A stretch of 64,000 nucleotides of DNA from Stutzerimonas azotifigens (GTDB lineage Bacteria; Pseudomonadota; Gammaproteobacteria; Pseudomonadales; Pseudomonadaceae): contig NZ_JAAMRF010000004.1 of NCBI RefSeq assembly GCF_013522725.1, positions 1-64,000 of the forward strand. The letters run 5' to 3'. Below are positions 25,546 through 33,360 of this stretch, in pieces. The notes under the pieces are model-generated. The model made no database searches. It had not been told where the DNA came from and worked only from the letters and a program-made list of their open reading frames with translations. The position numbers were made by a program, and so were the translations under genes. The stretch's first letter is position 1. The number at the start of each line of letters is the position of its first letter.

Positions 25546-26145
25546 ATGTCCGTCGCGCAAGCTATTTTAAATCGAGTCAAGCACATGCCAAAGGGGAGGC
25601 CATTTGCCGGCGCGGTGTTCGCGCAGGTCGGTTCCCGTGCGTCGATTAATAAAGCGCTTTCTAGGCTGGTGCAATCAGGCACGCTGGAGCGAGTCGCTCG
25701 CGGTGTCTACATGCGCCCCAAAATGAGCAAGTACACCGGCAGGGTGGTGCGCCCGAGTCCGCTGGCTGTCGTGGAGGTCATCACGAAGGCGAACGGCGAG
25801 ACGATCCAGATACACGGCGCGGAGGCTGTTCGGAGGTTGGGCCTCAGCACACAGATGCAGGTGTTGCCGACCTTTTACACCAGCGGATCTACTCGCGAGA
25901 TCAAGGTTGGCAATGCGGTGGTTCGCCTCCGCCACGTATCCAAGGACCGCTTGCAGCACGCCGGCACGACGGTAGGTGTGGCGCTTACTGCTCTCTACTA
26001 CATCGGGAAAGAAGGGCTGTCCGCTAATGTGGTTTCCAAGATTGTTAGTGCGCTGAGCGGCGAAGAGCTGATGAAGCTCCGGGCCTGCAAGATGCCGGAG
26101 TGGATGCGGTCGGCATTGCGCTTTGCTGCCAAGGAGATTGAGTAG
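25546..26145 (+). CDS. DUF6088 / AbiEi-type antitoxin-like protein without toxin
   Basis: Protein of 199 aa. N-terminal winged-helix (RPFAGAVFAQVGSRASINKALSRLVQSGTLERVARGVYMRPK, residues ~18-59) followed by the AbiEi-like antitoxin region (RPSPLAVVEVITKANGETIQIHGAEAVRRLGLSTQMQVLPTFYTSGSTREIKVGNAVVRLRH). AbiEi proteins repress the operon and neutralise the AbiEii nucleotidyltransferase toxin, normally encoded directly downstream. Here only about 110 bp remain before the hrpB break, without a toxin gene. It is either an orphan antitoxin left by a deletion or a free-standing member of the family. Confidence 0.8.
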   Translation: MSVAQAILNRVKHMPKGRPFAGAVFAQVGSRASINKALSRLVQSGTLERVARGVYMRPKMSKYTGRVVRPSPLAVVEVITKANGETIQIHGAEAVRRLGLSTQMQVLPTFYTSGSTREIKVGNAVVRLRHVSKDRLQHAGTTVGVALTALYYIGKEGLSANVVSKIVSALSGEELMKLRACKMPEWMRSALRFAAKEIE

Positions 26146-26172
26146 TGCGCAATAGCACCTACCCGACTCCAC

Positions 26173-26637
26173 CTACTGGCAGCTACCAAAGCCTGAGGCG
26201 AGACGTGGCTGGCTTTTCTGACAAGACAATGCGACTTCCTGCGCATTTAGCAAAACGTGAAATTCGTCGAAGATGACCAGCCCGACCCCGTCCAGCGCCG
26301 GGTCGTCCTGAAGACGACGTGCAAGGATGCCCTCGGTGACCACCTCGATCCGGGTGTTCGGCCCCACCCGGCTCTCCAGGCGGATGCGGTAGCCGACCCG
26401 CTCCCCGACCTTTTCGCCGAGCTCGCTGGCCAGGCGTTCCGCGGCGGCGCGGGCGGCCAGGCGGCGCGGCTCCAGCATCAGGATCGTGCGGCCCGCCAAC
26501 CAGGGTTCGTCGAGCAGCGCCAGCGGGACCCGGGTGGTCTTGCCCGCGCCGGGCGGGGCTTCGAGGACCGCCTCGTCACGGTCGCGCAAGGCCTGACGCA
26601 AAGCCGGTAGCGCTTGGTCGATGGGTAGCGATTTCAT
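26173..26637 (-). pseudogene. hrpB: Truncated ATP-dependent helicase HrpB (N-terminal fragment)
   Basis: From the ATG at 26637 the frame encodes the genuine HrpB beginning: [20 protein letters not shown], the P-loop APPGAGKTT (residues ~27-35), motif Ia [21 protein letters not shown], and the DEAH-type box as FDEFH (residues 123-127). After the last His (codon 127, ending at 26257) the homology stops abruptly and 27 foreign residues follow to a stop. Full HrpB is over 800 aa. The remaining gene cannot encode a working helicase. The break point is the right border of the metal island. Confidence 0.9.
26257..26257. other. Right junction of the genomic island
   Basis: Left of this point lies island sequence; right of it the intact, GC-rich hrpB coding sequence begins on the minus strand. 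No tRNA or obvious direct repeat is visible at the join, so insertion was probably not by a tRNA-targeting integrase at this end, or the end was later deleted. Confidence 0.7.
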
Positions 26638-26774
26638 GGGAACTCCTGTGCAGCCGGCGATTATAGGGCCGTGATGAGCGGCGACACGCATGCGGCGAAC
26701 AGCAGCGCTACCGCCGTGGTCTGAAGCAGGTACCATTCGCCGGTTTGTCCCGTTGCGCTTTCCAGGAGGTTCTC

Positions 26775-27188
26775 ATGCGTATCCCAACCCGCGTCATTGG
26801 TGGCGTCGTTGCCGTGTCCCTGTTCACCCAGCTGTCCGCTTGCGGCACGCTGTTCTACCCGGATCGCCGTGGCCAGATCGACGGCCGCATCGACCCCACG
26901 GTCGCGGTGCTCAACGCCGTCGGCCTGCTGTTCTACGTCATCCCCGGTCTGATCGCCTTCGGCATCGACTTCGCCACCGGTGCGATCTACCTGCCCGACA
27001 ACACTTACTCGATGGCACCGGAAAAACTGCAGGAAGCAATCGGCGCCGACGGCAAGGTCGACCAGGCACGTCTGAAGGCCATCATCGAAAGCGAAATCGG
27101 TCGCAGCCTGCCGCTGGACGATCCGCGTCTGCTCCAACAGAACGGCGTCGAACAACTGGCTGCCTACGGGCTGCGCACCGCCGCATGA
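26775..27188 (+). CDS. Small conserved lipoprotein
   Basis: Protein of 137 aa. AGGAGG precedes the ATG at 26775. The signal ends in a lipobox (SLFTQLSAC), so the mature protein starts at Cys. The next stretch GTLFYPDRRGQIDGRIDPTVAVLNAVGLLFYVIPGLIAFGIDFATGAIYLP resembles conserved Pseudomonas lipoproteins of the YceK-like kind. A hydrophobic segment at ~40-66 may be a membrane loop. Function unknown. It begins the core-genome run after hrpB. Confidence 0.75.
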   Translation: MRIPTRVIGGVVAVSLFTQLSACGTLFYPDRRGQIDGRIDPTVAVLNAVGLLFYVIPGLIAFGIDFATGAIYLPDNTYSMAPEKLQEAIGADGKVDQARLKAIIESEIGRSLPLDDPRLLQQNGVEQLAAYGLRTAA

Positions 27189-27228
27189 CCCCGCGGCACA
27201 TGGCTACACTCCGCCTGGCAGGACCTCG

Positions 27229-28134
27229 ATGAGCCTCGAAGCCGGCAAGGCGCGGCTGATGCGGCGAGCGACCCGCGCCGCGCTGGCCACTGCGCTGTTT
27301 CTTGCGGCCAGCAAGGCGGTCGCCTGGTGGTTGAGTGGTTCGGTGAGCCTGCTGGCGGGCCTGACGGACTCCCTGCTCGACGGCGCCGCCTCGCTGCTCA
27401 ACCTGCTGGCGGTGCACTACTCCCTGCGCCCGGCCGATGAGGATCATCGCTATGGCCACGGCAAGGCCGAGGCGCTCGCCGGACTCGGTCAGTCGGCCTT
27501 CATCGGGCTCAGCGCCATTCTGGTGGGTATCCAGGCCGTGGATCGACTGTTGCACCCGCAACCGATCACGGCCCCAGCCGTCGGCATCGCGGTGATGCTC
27601 CTCTCCCTGGCGGCGACGGCCGCGCTGCTGGCCTACCAGCGGCATGTGGTTCGCTTGACCGGCTCGACCGCCATCCGCGCCGACGCGCTGCACTACCGCT
27701 CCGACCTTCTGCTCAACAGCAGCATCCTGCTGGCGCTGATACTTGCCGGCCTGGGTTGGGAACGACTCGACGCGGTGTTCGGCATCGCCATTGCGCTGTA
27801 CATCTTCTGGAGCGCCATCCAGATCGTCCGCCAGGCCGGTTCGGTGCTGATGGACACCGAACTCCCTCCGCCGATCACCGAGCACATGTTCGAACTGGTC
27901 ACCGCGGTGCCGGGCGTGCTGGGCTGCCATGACCTGCGCACCCGGATCTCGGGAACCCGCTGGTTCGTCCAGCTGCACCTGGTGCTGCCGGGCGACCTGC
28001 CGCTGACTCGCGCCCACGCCTTGTGCGACCAGGCCGAGGCAGCGATCCACGACCAGTACCCCAGCACCGAAGTCCTCGTGCATGCCGACCCGCAGGAAGT
28101 CGTCGCCCCCCGCCCCACGCCGAGCGGGCAATAA
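27229..28134 (+). CDS. fieF: Cation diffusion facilitator, FieF/YiiP type
   Basis: Inner-membrane exporter of 301 aa for divalent cations (Zn, Fe, Cd). Six hydrophobic segments; transport-site residues appear as TDSLLDG (two Asp four apart, residues ~47 and 51) and HYRSD (His and Asp, ~155-159). The loop DEDHRYGHGKAE is typical of FieF. The C-terminal cytoplasmic domain (LVTAVPGVLGCHDLRTRISGTRWFVQLHLVLPGDLPLTRAHALCDQAEAAI) is the ferredoxin-like dimer domain. Followed immediately by a terminator. The preferred metal cannot be read from sequence. Confidence 0.92.
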   Translation: MSLEAGKARLMRRATRAALATALFLAASKAVAWWLSGSVSLLAGLTDSLLDGAASLLNLLAVHYSLRPADEDHRYGHGKAEALAGLGQSAFIGLSAILVGIQAVDRLLHPQPITAPAVGIAVMLLSLAATAALLAYQRHVVRLTGSTAIRADALHYRSDLLLNSSILLALILAGLGWERLDAVFGIAIALYIFWSAIQIVRQAGSVLMDTELPPPITEHMFELVTAVPGVLGCHDLRTRISGTRWFVQLHLVLPGDLPLTRAHALCDQAEAAIHDQYPSTEVLVHADPQEVVAPRPTPSGQ

Positions 28135-28162
28135 AAAAGGGAGACCCCAGGGTCTCCCTTTT
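28135..28162 (+). terminator. Rho-independent terminator after fieF
   Basis: AAAAGGGAGACC, loop CCAG, GGTCTCCCTTTT: a 12-bp stem whose own arms supply A and T runs, so it can act in both directions. Confidence 0.9.
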
Positions 28163-28427
28163 GCAATGCGTAGGCGGCTTGTGGCAGCCCCTTCTGTTGC
28201 AGCGCCTCGTGAGCGGTGCCTGCCCCGGGCCGGCGTGCCGAATAGGCCCGACGGTGTAGCGCGCCTGATTCGGAGCGCCCGCTTCTGCCGGAAGCTGAAG
28301 TTGGGAAAAGCTTAACGCCGTGCGAGCGCAGGATGTTTGCGAAGATTGCTCAATTAACGGCCGCTTGCGCAATAACAGATAACACAAGCATCATCAAGCG
28401 CAATAACGCAACACAAAGGCATAACAA

Positions 28428-28907
28428 ATGAGCAAACTGGACCGCTACGACCTGCGCATCCTCGCCGAACTGCAGCGCGATGCACGCATCTCCAACCAGG
28501 AGCTGGCCGAACGCATCGGCCTGTCGCCCTCTCCCTGCTCGCGGCGGGTCAAACAGCTCGAAGACGACGGCTACATCGCTCGGCAGGTGGCCCTGCTCGA
28601 CCGCAAGAAACTTGGGCTGAGCCTGACGGCCTACGTGCTGATCGGCATGGATCGGCACACCCCGGAGCGCTTCGAGCACTTTCAGGAAATCATCCACAAA
28701 TGCCCTGAAGTGCTGGAGTGCTGCCTAGTGACCGGGATGGACGCCGACTATCAGCTCAAGGTGGTGGTGCCTGACATGGACCACTACCAGCAATTCCTGC
28801 TGGGCACCCTGACCCGTATCGAGGGCGTGTCCAGCGTGCGTTCGAGCTTCGTCCTGCGCCAGGTGATCTCCAGCACCGAGCTGCCCCTCGAGCACCTGCG
28901 CGACTGA
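28428..28907 (+). CDS. Lrp/AsnC-family transcriptional regulator
   Basis: Protein of 159 aa. N-terminal HTH (LDRYDLRILAELQRDARISNQELAERIGLSPSPCSRRVKQLEDDGYI, residues ~3-48) and C-terminal RAM ligand-binding domain (TAYVLIGMDRHTPERFEHFQEIIHKCPEVLECCLVTGMDADYQLKVVVPDMDHYQQF). Pattern and spacing (Leu-rich VALLDRKKLGLSLTAYVLI) are close to the DecR/YbaO subgroup, which senses cysteine, but the effector cannot be assigned here. Neighbours give no target; no obvious operator was found in the 265-bp upstream gap. Confidence 0.88.
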   Translation: MSKLDRYDLRILAELQRDARISNQELAERIGLSPSPCSRRVKQLEDDGYIARQVALLDRKKLGLSLTAYVLIGMDRHTPERFEHFQEIIHKCPEVLECCLVTGMDADYQLKVVVPDMDHYQQFLLGTLTRIEGVSSVRSSFVLRQVISSTELPLEHLRD

Positions 28908-29012
28908 AGCGGGCGTATACTGCGCCGCGTTCGCGACAGGCCGTCGGCTCCGGGAAGCACCGGGCACGGGCCGCTGTCCTAGCTGTATATCGACTGTTTG
29001 ACGGGAGTAGCG

Positions 29013-29231
29013 ATGGATCCGGAAGTATTCGAGAAGTGGATGATGATCGTCCTGGTCGGCGGCCTGGTCGCCTTCATGGCTTTCATCATCTGGGACCTGG
29101 CGAAGAAATCCAAGGCAGGCCGACTGGGCACCGCCATCCTGTTCCTCGGCCTGGGTCTATGCCTGTTCGCCTTCCTGGCCAAGCCCATCATCGGCTACAT
29201 CGTGGAAACCGTACGCGACATCCCGCACTGA
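29013..29231 (+). CDS. DUF2788 small membrane protein
   Basis: Protein of 72 aa with GGGAG before the ATG at 29013. Two transmembrane helices (WMMIVLVGGLVAFMAFIIWDLAKKS and GTAILFLGLGLCLFAFLAKPIIGYIVE) and the central WDLAKKSKAGRLGT linker match DUF2788 as I know it from Pseudomonas. Function unknown. Confidence 0.75.
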   Translation: MDPEVFEKWMMIVLVGGLVAFMAFIIWDLAKKSKAGRLGTAILFLGLGLCLFAFLAKPIIGYIVETVRDIPH

Positions 29232-29249
29232 CCGGCTCGCCGCCTTCGC

Positions 29250-29888
29250 TCAGGCAAGGCGCGGCGACACCTCTCGCCACTGCCCTGGCTCCAGCCCTTC
29301 CAGGGCCCAGTCTCCGATCCGCACCCGGACGAGCCGCAGGGTCGGCAACCCTACCGCAGCGGTCATCCGCCGCACCTGACGGTTGCGCCCTTCACGGATG
29401 ACCAGCTCCAGCCAGCAAGTGGGGACGCTCTTGCGATAGCGCACCGGCGGGTTGCGCGGCCAGAGGTCCGGTTCCTCCAGCCGTCGCGCCTGGGCTGGCA
29501 GCGTCGGGCCATCGTTCAGTTGCACGCCTTCGCTCAGCTGCCGAAGCTGCTCATCGCTCGCCTCGCCCTCGACCTGGACCCAGTAGGTCTTGGGCAACTT
29601 GTGCTTCGGGTCGGCGATACGCGCCTGCAGGCGACCATCGTTGGTCAGCAGCAGCAAGCCCTCGCTGTCGCGGTCCAGACGACCGGCCGGGTAGATCGCC
29701 GGGACGTCGATGAAATCCTTCAGGGTGGCGCGGCCCTCGCCATCGCTGAACTGCGTCAGCACATCGAACGGCTTGTTGAAGAGCAACAGGCGAGGCTCGG
29801 CCGGCGGCGCCTTGGCCACGCGCCGAACCGCGGCAGGCCGAGGGTCCTTGCCGACGGGGCGCGATGAAGGACGTGGCGGACGGGGCAT
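29250..29888 (-). CDS. rluE: 23S rRNA pseudouridine synthase, RluE type
   Basis: Protein of 212 aa. The RsuA/RluB/E/F family signature is present: [13 protein letters not shown], then [20 protein letters not shown] with the catalytic Asp (about residue 80), KTYWVQVEG and [29 protein letters not shown]. There is no N-terminal S4 domain, only a short basic tail ([17 protein letters not shown]), which fits RluE. It isomerises one uridine of 23S rRNA. Convergent with the DUF2788 gene. Confidence 0.9.
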   Translation of the reverse strand: MPRPPRPSSRPVGKDPRPAAVRRVAKAPPAEPRLLLFNKPFDVLTQFSDGEGRATLKDFIDVPAIYPAGRLDRDSEGLLLLTNDGRLQARIADPKHKLPKTYWVQVEGEASDEQLRQLSEGVQLNDGPTLPAQARRLEEPDLWPRNPPVRYRKSVPTCWLELVIREGRNRQVRRMTAAVGLPTLRLVRVRIGDWALEGLEPGQWREVSPRLA

Positions 29889-30001
29889 GAAGGGTGGTCT
29901 GTCGAGGGAGGAAAGGCGGCCATGCTAGGCGGGGCGAGATGCCCTGGGCAAGTCTTGCCCGCCTACCTGTTCTCCGTGACGAGCGCGCCGGCGGACGTAT
30001 G

Positions 30002-30016
30002 GCACCAAAAAAGTGC
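30002..30016. promoter_or_regulatory. NtrC binding site
   Basis: GCACCAAAAAAGTGC matches the NtrC consensus GCACY-N5-RGTGC at every fixed position. It is about 120 bp upstream of the -24/-12 element, a usual enhancer distance. Confidence 0.85.
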
Positions 30017-30133
30017 ATCAGTAAAAAAGAACCGCCCGAACGACCCGATAACGCACCATCATGAAGCGCAACCGAGACTGGATAGCCGCATAAAACCCGC
30101 TTAAACCTTTATTAATCAACCTGTTAGCTTCAT

Positions 30134-30149
30134 TGGCACGGATGCTGCC
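30134..30149 (+). promoter_or_regulatory. Sigma-54 (-24/-12) promoter of urtA
   Basis: TTGGCACGGATGCTGC has GG at 30135-30136 and GC at 30147-30148 with exactly 10 bp between, and TGGCACG matches the -24 consensus fully. Transcription would begin near 30160, giving a short leader before urtA at 30215. Confidence 0.85.
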
Positions 30150-30214
30150 ATTGCTCCTCTGTCCCGATGGACCCAACCCACAGTTGCGCACGGACAGCCA
30201 AGGAGCTACTCATA

Positions 30215-31483
30215 ATGAAACGCCGTCCTTTTCTGAAGACCACCCTCGCCGCCAGCGCTCTGGTGCTCAGCGGCCTGTTCCCCTATAGCCTGCAGGCGGC
30301 CGAAACCATCAAGGTCGGCATCCTGCATTCGCTGTCCGGCACCATGGCCATCTCCGAAACGTCCCTGAAGGACATGGCGCTGATGACCATCGACGAAATC
30401 AACGCCAAGGGCGGCGTGCTCGGCAAGCAACTCGAGCCGGTCGTCGTCGACCCGGCCTCCAACTGGCCGCTGTTCGCCGAACGCGGTCGCCAGCTGCTGA
30501 CCCAGGACAAGGTCGCGGTCACGTTCGGTTGCTGGACCAGCGTCTCGCGCAAATCGGTCCTGCCGGTCTACGAAGAACTCAACGGTCTGCTGTTCTACCC
30601 CGTGCAGTACGAGGGTGAAGAGCTCTCGCCGAACGTCTTCTACACCGGTGCCGCCCCGAACCAGCAGGCGATTCCGGCCGTCGAGTACCTGATGAGCGAA
30701 GACGGCGGCTCGGCTGAGCGCTTCTTCCTGCTCGGCACCGACTACGTCTACCCGCGCACCACCAACAAGATCCTGCGCGCCTTCCTGATCAGCAAGGGCG
30801 TCGCCGAGAAGGATATCGAAGAGGTCTACACCCCCTTCGGCCACAGCGACTATCAAACCATCGTCGCCAACATCAAGAAGTTCTCCGCTGGCGGCAAGAC
30901 CGCCGTGGTCTCGACCATCAACGGCGACTCCAACGTGCCTTTCTACAAGGAACTGGCCAACCAGGGCCTGGAAGCGACCGAGGTGCCGGTCGTGGCGTTC
31001 TCCGTGGGCGAGGAAGAACTGCGCGGCATCGACACCAAGCCGCTGGTCGGCCACCTGGCGGCCTGGAACTACTTCCAGTCGGTGCAGAACCCGGTCAACA
31101 CCGCATTCGTCGGCAAGTGGAAGGCTTACGCGAAGGCGAAGAACCTTCCGGGCGCCGATCGCGCCGTGACCAACGACCCGATGGAAGCCACCTACGTCGG
31201 CATCCACATGTGGGCGCAGGCCGTCGAGAAAGCCGGCACCACCGACGTGGACAAGGTGCGCGACGCCCTGGCTGGCCAGAGCTTCGAGGCGCCGAGCGGC
31301 TACACCCTGACCATGGACAAGACCAACCACCACCTGCACAAGCCGGTGATGATTGGCGAAGTCCAGGAAGACGGTCAGTTCTCGGTCGTTTGGGAAACCG
31401 AAAGCCCGGTCCGTGCCCAGCCGTGGAGTCCGTACATTCCGGGCAACGACAAGAAGCCGGATTACGCGGTGAAGTCGAACTAA
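30215..31483 (+). CDS. urtA: Urea ABC transporter substrate-binding protein
   Basis: Periplasmic binding protein of 422 aa. AAGGAG precedes ATG 30215. The signal peptide has a twin-arginine-like KRRPFLKTTLAASALVLSG start. The mature part opens ETIKVGILHSLSGTMAISETSLKD, typical of the UrtA/amide-binding branch of the Leu/Ile/Val-binding fold, and includes QYEGEELSPNVFYTGAAPNQQAIPAVEYL. It captures urea for the UrtBC permease. First gene of urtABCDE under the NtrC/sigma-54 control region. Confidence 0.96.
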   Translation: MKRRPFLKTTLAASALVLSGLFPYSLQAAETIKVGILHSLSGTMAISETSLKDMALMTIDEINAKGGVLGKQLEPVVVDPASNWPLFAERGRQLLTQDKVAVTFGCWTSVSRKSVLPVYEELNGLLFYPVQYEGEELSPNVFYTGAAPNQQAIPAVEYLMSEDGGSAERFFLLGTDYVYPRTTNKILRAFLISKGVAEKDIEEVYTPFGHSDYQTIVANIKKFSAGGKTAVVSTINGDSNVPFYKELANQGLEATEVPVVAFSVGEEELRGIDTKPLVGHLAAWNYFQSVQNPVNTAFVGKWKAYAKAKNLPGADRAVTNDPMEATYVGIHMWAQAVEKAGTTDVDKVRDALAGQSFEAPSGYTLTMDKTNHHLHKPVMIGEVQEDGQFSVVWETESPVRAQPWSPYIPGNDKKPDYAVKSN

Positions 31484-31494
31484 CCGCTGTTGTC

Positions 31495-31590
31495 GTGCGG
31501 TGGATGGGTGAAGCGCCATCCACCCCGCGATCCACTCGGCTTTCGTAGGGTGGATCGGGACGCGGAGTCGACGCCGTCTCTATCCACCTT
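31495..31590. repeat. Inverted-repeat element between urtA and urtB
   Basis: GGTGGATGG (31499-31507) pairs with CCATCCACC (31516-31524) around GTGAAGCG; a second GTAGGGTGGAT pairs more loosely with ATCCACC near 31585. Member of the GTAGGGTGG palindrome family also seen at 33250, 35306, 35348 and 38796. Confidence 0.7.
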
Positions 31591-31646
31591 CCCTCCGCCG
31601 CCACCTCCGCCAAGAGAGCACGCGGCGTCCCCTGGGGAATGCACAC

Positions 31647-33218
31647 ATGAACACTGCCCTGCACCGATTATTGCTACTGCTCCTGCTCGCCCTGCCTTGG
31701 ACGGCGCAGGCCGGAGACGCAGCCGACTACGCCGCCGCCAACCCTGCCAAGCAGGCCAAGCTCCTGCAGGCCTGGTCGAGCGAGCCTGTTCCCGAACGCC
31801 TGCCGCTGATCGAAGCGCTGCGCGCCAACCGTGTCGTCATTGACGAGAACAAGGCGCCCTTCATCCGCGAAGGTGATGAGTACCGCGCGCTGGAAGGCGA
31901 CGCCCAACCCGTCGGCACCCCCGCGCCCCTGCGCCTGAACAACCGCCTGCGCGGCCTGCTCAACACAGCGCTGGCGAGCCACCAGCTCTACTCCGACGAT
32001 GCCATCGAGCGCCTGTCCGCAGCCCGCCGTCTGCAACGCAGCGCCAGCCCCGAGCAGCTTCCGCTGCTGGAAAAACGCCTGGCCATCGAAGCCGACGATG
32101 CAGTGCAGGAAGCCCTCACCCTGGCACTCGCCAACCTGCAACTGACTGCCGAAGACCCTGCCGTGCGCCTCGCCGCGGTGCGTCTGCTCGGCGAGACCGG
32201 CGCGCCTCAAGCCCGGGTGCGCCTTGAGAACCTGCTTGCTGACGAAGCGGAAACCGACGACGCCGTACGCAAGGCCGCCGAGACCAGCCTGGCCCAGGTC
32301 AAGCGCAAGCTGCTGATCGGCGAACTGCTCGGGCAGGCCTTCAGCGGCCTGTCGCTCGGCTCGATCCTGCTGCTCGCCGCCCTGGGTCTGGCGATCACCT
32401 TCGGCCTGCTCGGCGTGATCAACATGGCCCACGGCGAAATGCTGATGTTGGGCGCCTACTCCACCTACATGGTGCAGATCCTCTTCCAGAAATTCGCCCC
32501 CGGTGCGATCGCGCTCTATCCCCTGGCGGCGTTGCCGGTGGCCTTCTTCGTCACTGCCGCGATCGGCATGGCGCTGGAACGCACGGTGATCCGCCACCTC
32601 TACGGCCGCCCGCTGGAAACCCTGCTGGCCACTTGGGGCATCAGCCTGATCCTGATTCAACTGGTGCGCGTGATCTTCGGCGCGCAGAACGTCGAAGTGG
32701 CCAACCCCGGCTGGCTATCGGGCGGCCTGCAGGTGCTGCCCAACCTGGTACTGCCCTACAACCGCATGGTGATCATCGGCTTCGCGCTGTTCGTCGTGCT
32801 GCTGACCTGGCTGCTGCTGAACAAGACCCGCCTGGGCCTGAACGTGCGTGCGGTGACCCAGAACCGCAACATGGCGGCCTGCTGCGGCGTGCCCACCGGA
32901 CGCATCGACATGATGGCCTTCGGCCTCGGCTCCGGCATCGCCGGGCTCGGTGGCGTAGCGCTGTCGCAAATCGGCAACGTCGGCCCCGACCTCGGCCAGG
33001 GCTACATCATCGACTCCTTCCTGGTGGTGGTGCTCGGCGGCGTCGGGCAGCTCGCCGGCAGCATCCTCGCGGCCTTCGGCCTCGGCATCGCCAACAAGAT
33101 CCTCGAACCGCAGATCGGTGCAGTGCTGGGCAAGATCCTCATCCTCGCGCTGATCATCCTGTTCATCCAGAAGCGCCCGCAGGGTCTGTTCGCGCTCAAA
33201 GGGAGGGTGATCGATTGA
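31647..33218 (+). CDS. urtB: Urea ABC transporter permease UrtB
   Basis: Inner-membrane protein of 523 aa. It begins with a signal-like helix (HRLLLLLLLALPWTAQA), then a soluble region of about 190 residues containing helical repeats (AVRLAAVRLLGETGAPQARVRLENLLAD), then the LivH-like permease with eight or so helices (LGSILLLAALGLAITFGLLGVINMAHGEMLMLGAYSTYMV; GLGGVALSQIGNVGPDLGQGYIIDSFLVVVLGGVGQLAG). The large N-terminal extension is normal for proteobacterial UrtB. Pairs with UrtC. Confidence 0.95.
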   Translation: MNTALHRLLLLLLLALPWTAQAGDAADYAAANPAKQAKLLQAWSSEPVPERLPLIEALRANRVVIDENKAPFIREGDEYRALEGDAQPVGTPAPLRLNNRLRGLLNTALASHQLYSDDAIERLSAARRLQRSASPEQLPLLEKRLAIEADDAVQEALTLALANLQLTAEDPAVRLAAVRLLGETGAPQARVRLENLLADEAETDDAVRKAAETSLAQVKRKLLIGELLGQAFSGLSLGSILLLAALGLAITFGLLGVINMAHGEMLMLGAYSTYMVQILFQKFAPGAIALYPLAALPVAFFVTAAIGMALERTVIRHLYGRPLETLLATWGISLILIQLVRVIFGAQNVEVANPGWLSGGLQVLPNLVLPYNRMVIIGFALFVVLLTWLLLNKTRLGLNVRAVTQNRNMAACCGVPTGRIDMMAFGLGSGIAGLGGVALSQIGNVGPDLGQGYIIDSFLVVVLGGVGQLAGSILAAFGLGIANKILEPQIGAVLGKILILALIILFIQKRPQGLFALKGRVID

Positions 33219-33249
33219 ATACCGTCATCCGATATCCCTCGGTATGCCA

Positions 33250-33316
33250 TAGGGCGGGTGAAACCCGCCGAAGCGGAGGCGACGTCCAGCCTGTTCGGCG
33301 GGTTTCATCCGCCCTA
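33250..33316. repeat. Long inverted repeat between urtB and urtC
   Basis: Arms of 23 nt at 33250-33272 and 33294-33316 (left arm TAGGGCGGGTGAAACCCGCC then GAA) pair with one mismatch around a 21-nt loop. Each arm contains an internal short palindrome (GGCGGGT...ACCCGCC), so several folds are possible. It lies in the 142-bp gap between urtB and urtC. Confidence 0.85.
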
Positions 33317-33360
33317 CGGATCGGCATTCCCGCCATCAACCCCAGGCAGGAGTACCGCCC

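Larger units (their letters stand above)
29889..30214. promoter_or_regulatory. Nitrogen-control region upstream of urtA
   Basis: This 326-bp gap without a gene carries an NtrC-type site (30002-30016), a weaker half-matching site at 30053-30067 (GCACCATCATGAAGC), a sigma-54 promoter (30134-30149) and the urtA ribosome binding site AAGGAG (30200-30205). Confidence 0.7.

Noticed and set aside
30206..31519. Open frame of 437 codons on the strand opposite urtA
   Set aside because: It mirrors a high-GC gene with strong codon-position bias, has no recognisable motif or ribosome binding site, and urtA is certain.
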